From an uncultured Polyangiaceae bacterium (GTDB taxonomy: Bacteria; Myxococcota_A; Polyangia; Polyangiales; Polyangiaceae), in NCBI GenBank assembly GCA_938004815.1, contig CALKVR010001362.1, positions 1 through 9,615 of the forward strand: a DNA stretch of 9,615 nucleotides. The letters run 5' to 3'. Shown piece by piece: positions 1-5,198 of this stretch. The translations under genes were made by a program, and so were the position numbers. A model generated the notes under the pieces. That model had not been told where the DNA came from. It made no database searches and worked only from the letters and a program-made list of their open reading frames with translations. Every line of letters starts with the position of its first letter. The first letter of the stretch is position 1.

Positions 1-1
1 C

Positions 2-223
2 GACGACAAGCGCACGGCCGAGGCCCTCATCGCGGGCATCGACGCCCTCTCCGAGACGCTCCGCACCACCCTGCTCCTGGTCTGCCTGGACGGCCTGTCC
101 CATGAAGAGGCGTCTCAGGTCCTGGGCGCCCCCGAGGGGACCATCGCCTGGCGGGTTCACGAAGCGCGGCGCAAGCTGAGGGCGTTCCTCGCCGAACGCG
201 GTTTGGGAGGCGAAGTGGAATGA
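2..223 (+). CDS. ECF-type RNA polymerase sigma factor, C-terminal part (5' end outside window)
   Basis: The last 73 residues of a sigma-70 family factor are visible; the gene starts before the window. The fragment holds region 4. The helix-turn-helix that reads the -35 element runs from LSHEEASQVLGAPEGTIAWR into VHEARRKLRAFL, with the usual 'G.pEGTI..R...AR.KL' signature of extracytoplasmic-function sigma factors. It ends with a short acidic tail (GGEVE) and TGA at 221-223. The stop overlaps the ATG of the next gene in an ATGA, so the two are almost certainly translationally coupled, as is usual for an ECF sigma factor and its regulator. Region 2 cannot be seen, so the ECF subgroup and target promoters cannot be assigned. 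Confidence 0.88.
   Translation, partial: DDKRTAEALIAGIDALSETLRTTLLLVCLDGLSHEEASQVLGAPEGTIAWRVHEARRKLRAFLAERGLGGEVE
205..210 (+). promoter_or_regulatory. Ribosome binding site for the membrane protein gene at 220
   Basis: GGGAGG lies inside the sigma factor coding sequence, 9 bases before the ATG at 220. It supports that start and coupled translation across the ATGA overlap. Confidence 0.6.
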
Positions 224-1587
224 GCAAGCGCGTGGATCCCGACCAGTGGCTCAAAGCTTCCGCGGTGCCGGCGTCGTCGCTCGCCGACGACGCCGCGTGG
301 GATGCGCGAGCCGAATCGATCGTCAAACGAGCGGTCGCGGCGGCTCCTGCCGCCGATATCGACGCCGTCCTCGCCCCCGTATCGCTTACGCCCGAACAGG
401 GCGAACCCAAGAATCCTTCTGCAGCACCCGTCATCGTAGGAGCCATGAGCATGTCTGACAGCGACAACAGCGACCCCAAGGGGTCCAGCCCGCCGATGTC
501 CCAGCGATCCTCGGTCGGTCCGCAGAGTATGCGCGGGCGTCCTTCGCTGAAAGAGCTCGCCGAGCGCGTGTCGAAGACGCCGCCCCCGTCGTCGGTGGTT
601 CCGGCCCCGCGTGACTCTGCGGTCCCGCCCCCGAGCGCGGCCCCGAGCTCCCTCGGCGCGCTCGCGCAGCAGGTCATCAAGGCCGGCGTGACGCCGCTGC
701 CCAAGCCGGCGCCGTCGTCGCCCCCTGCCTCGACCGCCACGCCGCTCTCCGTCGGGAGCGCGCCGCCTCCGTCGATGCCGCCCGCCTCGGTCGCGCCCGC
801 ATCGACGGCCGCGCCGGCCTCCGCTGTCGCGCCGGTGATCCCGATCACGGCCGCGAAAAAGGAGGAAGAAAAGAAGGGCAGCGGCTTCGCGGGGATCGCG
901 ATCGCCCTCGTCGGCGTCGCAGCGGCGGCGGCCATCTTCTTCTTCCTCCAGCGCGACGCATACAAGTCGAAGCCCGATGAGCCGGTCAAGCAGGCCGAGG
1001 CTCCCGCCGCCGAAGAGCCGAAGAAAGACGAGGCGGCCGAGGCACCGCCCCCCGAAGCTCCGCCGAGCGAAGATGACGGTTCTGTCGACATCGACAACCT
1101 CGCCGAGGCCTCGGCCGAGCCCGAGGCCCCGCCGCCGCCTACAGGAGGCGGCGCCGTCGCCCCCACCTCGACCGCGGTCGCCGATCTCGGGCCCGGCAAA
1201 GAGGGGCCGACCAAGGTGAACGCCGACGGCACCCTCGACGAGGCGATGCGTGACGCCGCTGGCGTCGATGGCGGCACCGCCGCCGCCACCCCCGCCGCCG
1301 AAGACGAGAACCGCCCGAAGAACATCCCCGATCGCCCGCCGACGGGCGCGGTGACGGCGGCCGTCGGCTCGGTCATGGGCGGCGCCAAGGCGTGCGTCGC
1401 CGGTGCCGACGAGCCCTCCAAGGCGACGATCACGTTCGGCTCGTCGGGCGCGGTCAAGTCGGTCTCCGTCGGTGGCTGGGCCGCGGGCAAGCCCGCGGCG
1501 TCGTGCATCCAGAACGCCCTCAAGGGCGCGAACGTCGGGCCGTTCTCGCAGCCGACCTTCGTGTTCGGCGTGACGATCCGGCCCTGA
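220..1587 (+). CDS. Single-span membrane protein with AgmX/PglI-type C-terminal domain; probable partner of the ECF sigma factor
   Basis: 455 residues. Visible order: an N-terminal cytosolic part (1-~222) rich in Pro, Ser and Ala; a Lys/Glu patch (KKEEEKK, 213-219); one transmembrane segment (about 223-243); a Pro/Glu/Ala-rich, strongly acidic linker (about 246-370); and a C-terminal domain (about 376-455). That domain resembles the TonB-like AgmX/PglI C-terminal domain of myxobacteria: a helix ending in the first Cys (C392), a 'sk.tItFgssGaVksV.vgg' strand, a second Cys (C429) and a hydrophobic last strand (FVFGVTIRP). The two cysteines probably pair in the periplasm. The ATGA overlap with the sigma gene and the topology suggest a membrane regulator of that sigma factor, but there is no zinc-binding anti-sigma motif (HxxxCxxC), so the role is inferred. 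A short motif, S-L-x2-L-A-E/Q-x-V-x-K, occurs twice in the cytosolic part (109-119 and 144-154). An envelope transport or gliding-type function is an alternative. Confidence 0.8.
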   Translation: MSKRVDPDQWLKASAVPASSLADDAAWDARAESIVKRAVAAAPAADIDAVLAPVSLTPEQGEPKNPSAAPVIVGAMSMSDSDNSDPKGSSPPMSQRSSVGPQSMRGRPSLKELAERVSKTPPPSSVVPAPRDSAVPPPSAAPSSLGALAQQVIKAGVTPLPKPAPSSPPASTATPLSVGSAPPPSMPPASVAPASTAAPASAVAPVIPITAAKKEEEKKGSGFAGIAIALVGVAAAAAIFFFLQRDAYKSKPDEPVKQAEAPAAEEPKKDEAAEAPPPEAPPSEDDGSVDIDNLAEASAEPEAPPPPTGGGAVAPTSTAVADLGPGKEGPTKVNADGTLDEAMRDAAGVDGGTAAATPAAEDENRPKNIPDRPPTGAVTAAVGSVMGGAKACVAGADEPSKATITFGSSGAVKSVSVGGWAAGKPAASCIQNALKGANVGPFSQPTFVFGVTIRP

Positions 1588-1595
1588 CGGCTCGG

Positions 1596-3269
1596 CTACT
1601 GCGCCAGCATGCAGAACATCTCGTACGCCGCGACGGCGTCGCCCCAGCCGTAGGTGTCGATCCAGGCGCCCCAGTAGGCCTCGTCGCTGCAGTGGTCCCA
1701 CGGGTCACCCCAGCCGCCGGGGTCACCGCCGCCGCCGAGGTAGCAGTCGCTGGGACAGCTGCTGCTGTCCTCGCTGACGAGATCGCAGACGCCGTCGCCG
1801 CAGACGCCCTCGCAGCCCGGGGTCGCCGGCGGGCAGTCGTAGTTGCAGATGCAGGTGCTGCCGCCCCCGCAGTCGGTCGCGCAGCTCCATTCGTCTTCAC
1901 CGAAGTCGCACCAGCCGTCGCCGCAAGTGGCGCTGCCGCAGTCGTACGGGCACGAGCCATCTTCTTCGTGGATCGAGCAGAAACCGTCACCGCACCAGCC
2001 GCAGTCTGCCGGACAAGTGTCGAGCTCCGCCGGGTAGTCGCAGACGCCGTTGCCGCACGTGCCGGGCGTCGTGCACTCGCAGGTGTCGGGGTGCTGGGTC
2101 TGCCCGGGGCAGCCCGGAATGCACACGCAGATCATTCCGGTCCCGCCGGTGTGCGACGGCATCCTGCCGGGCGGACAGGAGAAGGGCGGCGAGCAGTCGT
2201 CGGGGCAAGTCTCGTGGGTCTCGGCGCCGTTGCAGAGGTCGTCACCGCAGGCGGGTGCGCAGTTCTCGTCGGTGTCGCCGTCGCAGTCGTCGTCGATGAA
2301 GTTGCACGCCTCTTCGGTAGGGCCGACGAAGCCCTCGCACCCGCCCCATTGGTTGTTCTGGCAGGTGCTCGTCCCGAGGTGGCACGCGTCCTCGCCGATG
2401 ACAGTCTCTTCGGTGAAGCACGCGCCGCCGGCGGGCCGGCACGATCGCGTCTCGCCGTTGTTGCAGCCCATGTTGCCCGGCGTGTTCACGTAGCCGAGGG
2501 CGCTGATGATGAACCCCATGTCGAAGCCGGCGTAGGTCTGCCCGGGCTGCGACGGGCCGCACGCAACGTTGTCGGTGCTGCCGATCGTCCCGATGATGCG
2601 TCCGGCCGCGTCGAGGACGGGGCCGCCGCTGTCGCCGCCGCAGACGACGCGGTCGGTGGTGATGAGATCGGGCCGGGCCTCGACGATCGTCGCCGATTGG
2701 CATCGCTGGGTGTTGGTCGCCGGATCGTTCGGCGCCGAGCCGAAGCCGATCAGGGTGACGGGATTGCCGGCCTGCGGCGTCGTGATCCGAAACTGCGCGT
2801 AGGTCGCCCCCGGAATCGGGGTGGCGAGCCGCACGACCGCGAGGTCGACCTCGGGGAGGTGGGTGGTGTCATCGTAGTCGTCGTGGATGAGGTAACCGAC
2901 GGCGTCGACGTTCCCTTGCTGGCAGGCGTTGCCGCCGACACCGTAGGAAATCTCGGCCGCCGGGATCATCTGCCCGTTGTCGTGGAGGCAGTGCGCCGCA
3001 GTGAGCACGGCTTGTGGCCCGATGAGGATGCCCGTGCACGACCCGCCGCTGCCTCGCGACATGTAGACGACGGAAGGGTGGTTGCACGGCGTGCCGTCGT
3101 TGAGGGGCGGTGGAGGAAGCGGCGGATCGGTGGGCTCGGGGTCGCCTGCCTCGAGCGCCTGCTCGGCGGAGCCGAGAGGTAGGTCGGCGGTTTCGTCGGC
3201 GGTGCAGGCCGAGAGCGCAACGCCCAAGAGGGCGACGAGCGGGGTGGTCGAGGAGCGGCGATGAATCAT
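1596..3269 (-). CDS. Secreted chymotrypsin-fold (S1) serine protease with MopE-like and Cys-rich C-terminal repeats, lipoprotein signal
   Basis: 557 residues. An N-terminal signal ends in a lipobox, LSAC (C22), suggesting a lipid-anchored envelope protein. A proline-rich spacer (44-55) precedes the protease domain (about 60-262). The catalytic triad is clear: H93 in LTAAHC, D142 in EVDLAVVRL and S214 in GGDSGGPV; C78/C94 match the disulfide around the histidine. The residue at the specificity position (chymotrypsin 189) is Val208, not Asp, so trypsin-like cleavage after Arg/Lys is unlikely. No IVGG-type activation site is seen before the domain. A Cys-rich module follows (269-337), ending in a MopE-like acidic stretch (CNFIDDDCDGDTDENC, 322-337). 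Then come five repeats of the form C-G-D/N-G/D-x-C-x3-5-E-x4-C-x2-D-C, at about 341-359, 405-423, 426-444, 449-467 and 490-509, and a Trp/Gly-rich tail. The repeats probably bind calcium and/or form disulfides. Its stop is 8 bp from the convergent neighbour's stop. Confidence 0.9.
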   Translation of the reverse strand: MIHRRSSTTPLVALLGVALSACTADETADLPLGSAEQALEAGDPEPTDPPLPPPPLNDGTPCNHPSVVYMSRGSGGSCTGILIGPQAVLTAAHCLHDNGQMIPAAEISYGVGGNACQQGNVDAVGYLIHDDYDDTTHLPEVDLAVVRLATPIPGATYAQFRITTPQAGNPVTLIGFGSAPNDPATNTQRCQSATIVEARPDLITTDRVVCGGDSGGPVLDAAGRIIGTIGSTDNVACGPSQPGQTYAGFDMGFIISALGYVNTPGNMGCNNGETRSCRPAGGACFTEETVIGEDACHLGTSTCQNNQWGGCEGFVGPTEEACNFIDDDCDGDTDENCAPACGDDLCNGAETHETCPDDCSPPFSCPPGRMPSHTGGTGMICVCIPGCPGQTQHPDTCECTTPGTCGNGVCDYPAELDTCPADCGWCGDGFCSIHEEDGSCPYDCGSATCGDGWCDFGEDEWSCATDCGGGSTCICNYDCPPATPGCEGVCGDGVCDLVSEDSSSCPSDCYLGGGGDPGGWGDPWDHCSDEAYWGAWIDTYGWGDAVAAYEMFCMLAQ

Positions 3270-3280
3270 CGGATGGAAAG

Positions 3281-3285
3281 CCTCC
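3281..3285 (-). promoter_or_regulatory. Ribosome binding site of the serine protease gene
   Basis: Read on the minus strand this is GGAGG, 11 bases before the ATG at 3269. The spacing is slightly long but it is the only good Shine-Dalgarno match. The divergent gap (3270-3371) must hold both promoters; no convincing -35/-10 pair was found there. Confidence 0.5.
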
Positions 3286-3371
3286 GGTGATGGCTACGCC
3301 GGCCCCCGGGCCGCCTTTGCGCTCGCCGCTGCTCTCACCCCGCGAGGCACTTGGCTGTAGGCTTCGGCCCG

Positions 3372-4490
3372 ATGACGATCGATCAAGAGGCCGAGCGCCT
3401 TCGCCGCGTTCGAGAGCGCGCGTTCTACCTCTCGCTGGCGCGCCCGGCGCCGCCAGACCCGGTCGCCGACTGGATCGAGGCCGAAGCGCTCGAGGCGGTC
3501 GCAGAGGCAGCTTCGGTCGAGCCGCCGCCTGCGCCCGAACCGCCTGCGCCGGAGCCGCCTGCAGCAGAACCGCCTCCGCCAGAGCCGCCCGCGCCAGCAC
3601 CGCTCGATCGGCTCGGCCGCGATCTCCGAGAGCTCGCCACCCGCCTCGGGACCGAGGAGCACGCGCGGCTCAGCGATCTCCTCGCCAGCACCACCGCCGA
3701 CCCCGTTGAAGCCGAGATCCGCCGGGACGTGGCGGCGACGCGGATCCACCTGCTCGCCGCGGTTGCGCGGCGCGACTGTCTGCAGTCGGTAGGCGCGCGC
3801 GCGGCGCGAACGGTCGCGCGTGCAGAGCCGTATCGCTGCACGATCGGACCGAAGGGCGTCTCTCTCTCCGTCGAGGTGCAGCCCGAGCTGGGCTCGGGGC
3901 TCTACGCGCTTCGGACCGAGGTCGACGCGGTGATCCGGCGCGCGGCCTCGGCGCGCGAGGCCGCCTGGCAGAGCACCATCTGGTTTCGCGGTGAGCTCGC
4001 CGGCGACCGGCGCCCGACGACCGCCGACGGGCTCGCGGCGCTCGAGGCCGAGCTCGGCGCGTCGCCGTCACCGCCGCCGGGCGCCGTCGTGCTCGCGATC
4101 GGCAACGCCGCCTTCGACGTGCTCGTCGCCGAAGCGAACGCGGAGAGCTCGACCAACCTGGCTCGTCAGATGTTGCCCTCGTTCAAGAAGCTGCTCGAGA
4201 CCCGAGCCAAAGACGATGTCCCGTTCTTGATCGCGACGGTGCGGTTGCCGCTCGCGCGGGGAGAAGCCGAGACGGCCCCGCCGCCGATCCTCGAGCTCGT
4301 CGCGAAAAAGGCGTCCGCGGGCGCGGCGCTGCTCGCCAACTCCGCGTCGTCGCTCTGGCTCGGCTTGCTCGAGCTCGACATGCGGGCGGAAGACCCGCGC
4401 ATGCGGCTCGTGATCCGCCCCGCCGCGAGCTGGCCGCTCCCCTACCGCGACCTCGCCGCCACCCTCGACGCGGCCATCGCGGTGCTCTAG
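3372..4490 (+). CDS. Uncharacterised protein with DUF2934-like N-terminus and proline-rich linker
   Basis: 372 residues from the ATG at 3372; an in-frame TTG at 3351 would add 7 residues and is less likely. No signal peptide or membrane segment is visible, so it is probably cytosolic. Residues about 8-45 (ERLRRVRERAFYLSLARP, then DWIEAEALEA) resemble the short DUF2934 motif, 'iReRAy.LW...G.p....dWl.AE'; this is pattern-based and moderate at best. A linker of PEPPAPEPPA-type repeats follows (about 49-78), then an alpha-rich region (79-150) and a C-terminal part (151-372) with alternating strands and helices that I do not recognise. The only cysteines are C136 and C156. The gene is divergent from the protease and ends at a convergent boundary, so it is probably monocistronic. 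Codon use and GC match its neighbours. The function is unknown. Confidence 0.75.
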   Translation: MTIDQEAERLRRVRERAFYLSLARPAPPDPVADWIEAEALEAVAEAASVEPPPAPEPPAPEPPAAEPPPPEPPAPAPLDRLGRDLRELATRLGTEEHARLSDLLASTTADPVEAEIRRDVAATRIHLLAAVARRDCLQSVGARAARTVARAEPYRCTIGPKGVSLSVEVQPELGSGLYALRTEVDAVIRRAASAREAAWQSTIWFRGELAGDRRPTTADGLAALEAELGASPSPPPGAVVLAIGNAAFDVLVAEANAESSTNLARQMLPSFKKLLETRAKDDVPFLIATVRLPLARGEAETAPPPILELVAKKASAGAALLANSASSLWLGLLELDMRAEDPRMRLVIRPAASWPLPYRDLAATLDAAIAVL

Positions 4491-4503
4491 GGGGTGCCCC
4501 TAG
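4487..4503. terminator. Short stem-loop over the stop codon of the 3372-4490 gene
   Basis: CTAGGGG (4487-4493) and CCCCTAG (4497-4503) form a perfect 7-bp stem with a 3-base loop, and the left arm includes the TAG stop. There is no T-run after it, so termination is only a guess. Confidence 0.3.
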
Positions 4504-4506
4504 TTC

Positions 4507-4568
4507 GGCTCGGGCTGGCCCCGACCCTCGCTGACGCTCGCAAGTGAAGGCCGGGTCAAGCCCGAGCC
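4507..4568. repeat. Long imperfect inverted repeat between convergent genes
   Basis: GGCTCGGGCT (4507-4516) pairs perfectly with AGCCCGAGCC (4559-4568). Inside it, GACCC (4523-4527) pairs with GGGTC (4553-4557), giving a hairpin about 62 bases long with internal loops. It sits between the 3' ends of the 3372-4490 gene and rpsT. It may be a Rho-independent-like barrier working on both strands, or a copy of a dispersed extragenic repeat; neither can be decided from one copy. No T-run follows on either strand. Confidence 0.45.
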
Positions 4569-4608
4569 TCACGGCTCCGTGTGGTCCACCCCTTCGTTGC
4601 TGATCGGG

Positions 4609-4623
4609 CCGACCTTCGGTCGG
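4609..4623. terminator. GC-rich hairpin downstream of rpsT
   Basis: CCGACC (4609-4614), loop TTC, GGTCGG (4618-4623) make a perfect 6-bp stem. It lies about 48 bases past the rpsT stop on the rpsT strand, and a further CGCGCG pair (4631-4636 with 4648-4653) lies between. There is no T-run, so the terminator call is weak. Confidence 0.3.
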
Positions 4624-4661
4624 ACTAGCTCGCGCGCAGCCCCCGCCGCGCGCGGACGGTC

Positions 4662-4674
4662 GTAGACGGTCTAC
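4662..4674. repeat. Palindrome over the rpsT stop codon
   Basis: GTAGACGGTCTAC is a perfect inverted repeat around a central G and includes the rpsT stop (TAG on the minus strand, 4671-4673). GACGGTC also occurs as a direct repeat at 4655-4661 and 4665-4671. It could contribute to 3'-end formation of the rpsT transcript. Confidence 0.3.
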
Positions 4675-4931
4675 TTCGAAGCGGGCTTGGTCGACTTCAG
4701 TCGACCCTTGAGCCGCGAGGCGCGGCCCTGGGGGATGACGCCCTTCTTCGCAGCGACATCGAGGGCGCTCTCGGCATCGCGGACGAGTTGGGCAGCGCCG
4801 TCGCCGCCGGCCTCGGCCGCGGCGCGTGCGCGCTTGAGGACCGTGCGCAGGGCACTCTTGGCGGCGCGGTTGCGCTCGGTGCGGGTGATGCGCTGACGGT
4901 TGCGCTTCTCGGCGGATGCGTGGTTGGCCAT
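4671..4931 (-). CDS. rpsT: 30S ribosomal protein S20
   Basis: 86 residues, the normal bacterial S20 length. It begins MANHASAEKRNRQRITRTER, typical of S20 proteins (MANhkSA.KR.Rq...R..RN), followed by the 'K.alRT.lKra' helix and the conserved 'a.s.ld.aa.KGvI......R.KsrL' segment (KKGVIPQGRASRLKGRL) near the C-terminus. S20 is a primary 16S rRNA-binding protein of the small subunit. The ATG at 4931 is fixed by the conserved N-terminus. The upstream sequence offers only a weak purine stretch (AGAGAAGAG) as ribosome binding site. The small basic gene upstream ends 12 bp away, so the two are probably co-transcribed. Many bacteria transcribe rpsT alone and autoregulate it by translation; no such element was identified here. 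Confidence 0.97.
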   Translation of the reverse strand: MANHASAEKRNRQRITRTERNRAAKSALRTVLKRARAAAEAGGDGAAQLVRDAESALDVAAKKGVIPQGRASRLKGRLKSTKPASK

Positions 4932-4943
4932 TGCTCTTCTCTA

Positions 4944-5144
4944 CTACTTCTTCTTGGTCTCGGCGGCCTGCTGGGCAGTAGGCTGCGCGGCGGGCTTGGC
5001 GTCGGCGGCGGTCGCCGAGTACCCCTCGGGGTGGATCGGGAACGCCGGCGTGCCGTGCGCGCGGTTGTAGCGCTTGCCTTTGGTGCCGCAGGTGCGCGCC
5101 TTGCGATGGCGGATACGGGAAGATTGCTGCGTCGCGGAGACCAT
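4944..5144 (-). CDS. Small basic protein of unknown function, immediately upstream of rpsT
   Basis: 66 residues from the ATG at 5144, ending in tandem TAG stops (4944-4946 and 4941-4943). Residues 10-30 are very basic (RIRHRKARTCGTKGKRYNRA), followed by a hydrophobic/Pro stretch with a compact motif (TPAFPIHPEGY, 32-42). The tail is low-complexity Ala/Gln/Lys ending KKK. There is one Cys (C19) and no signal or membrane segment. Composition, size and position 12 bp upstream of rpsT suggest an RNA- or ribosome-associated protein. 'KGKRY.R..G' faintly recalls the bTHX/PSRP4 class of small ribosomal proteins, but this is too weak to name it. No Shine-Dalgarno precedes the ATG; the predicted promoter would start the mRNA only about 4 bases upstream. 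An in-frame GTG at 5156 overlaps the predicted -10 and is less likely. Confidence 0.7.
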   Translation of the reverse strand: MVSATQQSSRIRHRKARTCGTKGKRYNRAHGTPAFPIHPEGYSATAADAKPAAQPTAQQAAETKKK

Positions 5145-5154
5145 GGGGAGGCGC

Positions 5155-5182
5155 ACATTAGTCCGGTCCGAAAACCTGTCAA
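5155..5182 (-). promoter_or_regulatory. Sigma-70-like promoter for the small basic gene and rpsT
   Basis: On the minus strand TTGACA (plus positions 5177-5182) is a perfect -35, followed after 16 bases by TAATGT (5155-5160), a 3-of-6 match to the -10. Transcription would start near 5148, about 4 bases before the ATG at 5144. The -35 begins 16 bases after the stop of the SPFH gene, so this gives the ribosomal pair its own transcription start, although read-through from the SPFH gene remains possible. Confidence 0.5.
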
Positions 5183-5198
5183 GCTGCGCAAAAACCCC

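Noticed and set aside
220..885. Zinc-binding anti-sigma domain in the N-terminal part of the 455-residue protein
   Set aside because: No HxxxCxxC or other Cys/His cluster; the cytosolic part contains no cysteine.
157..1701. Long minus-strand open frames opposite the sigma/AgmX-like gene (27-1523 and 157-1701)
   Set aside because: Arg/Gly- or Ala/Ser-rich translations with no recognisable domain, mirroring the high GC third positions of the plus-strand gene that has domain evidence.
1392..3182. 596-codon plus-strand open frame opposite the protease
   Set aside because: Val/Ala/Arg/Gly-biased shadow; the minus strand carries the intact catalytic triad and Cys repeats.
3351..3371. TTG start for the DUF2934-like protein
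   Set aside because: ATG at 3372 is only 7 codons later and gives a natural N-terminus; neither start has a strong ribosome binding site, so this is a preference and not proof.
3270..3371. Divergent promoters between the protease and the DUF2934-like gene
   Set aside because: Promoters must be near, but no -35/-10, sigma-54 or ECF-type pair could be supported.
4487..4674. Calling the intergenic hairpins intrinsic terminators with confidence
   Set aside because: No T-run follows any stem on either strand.
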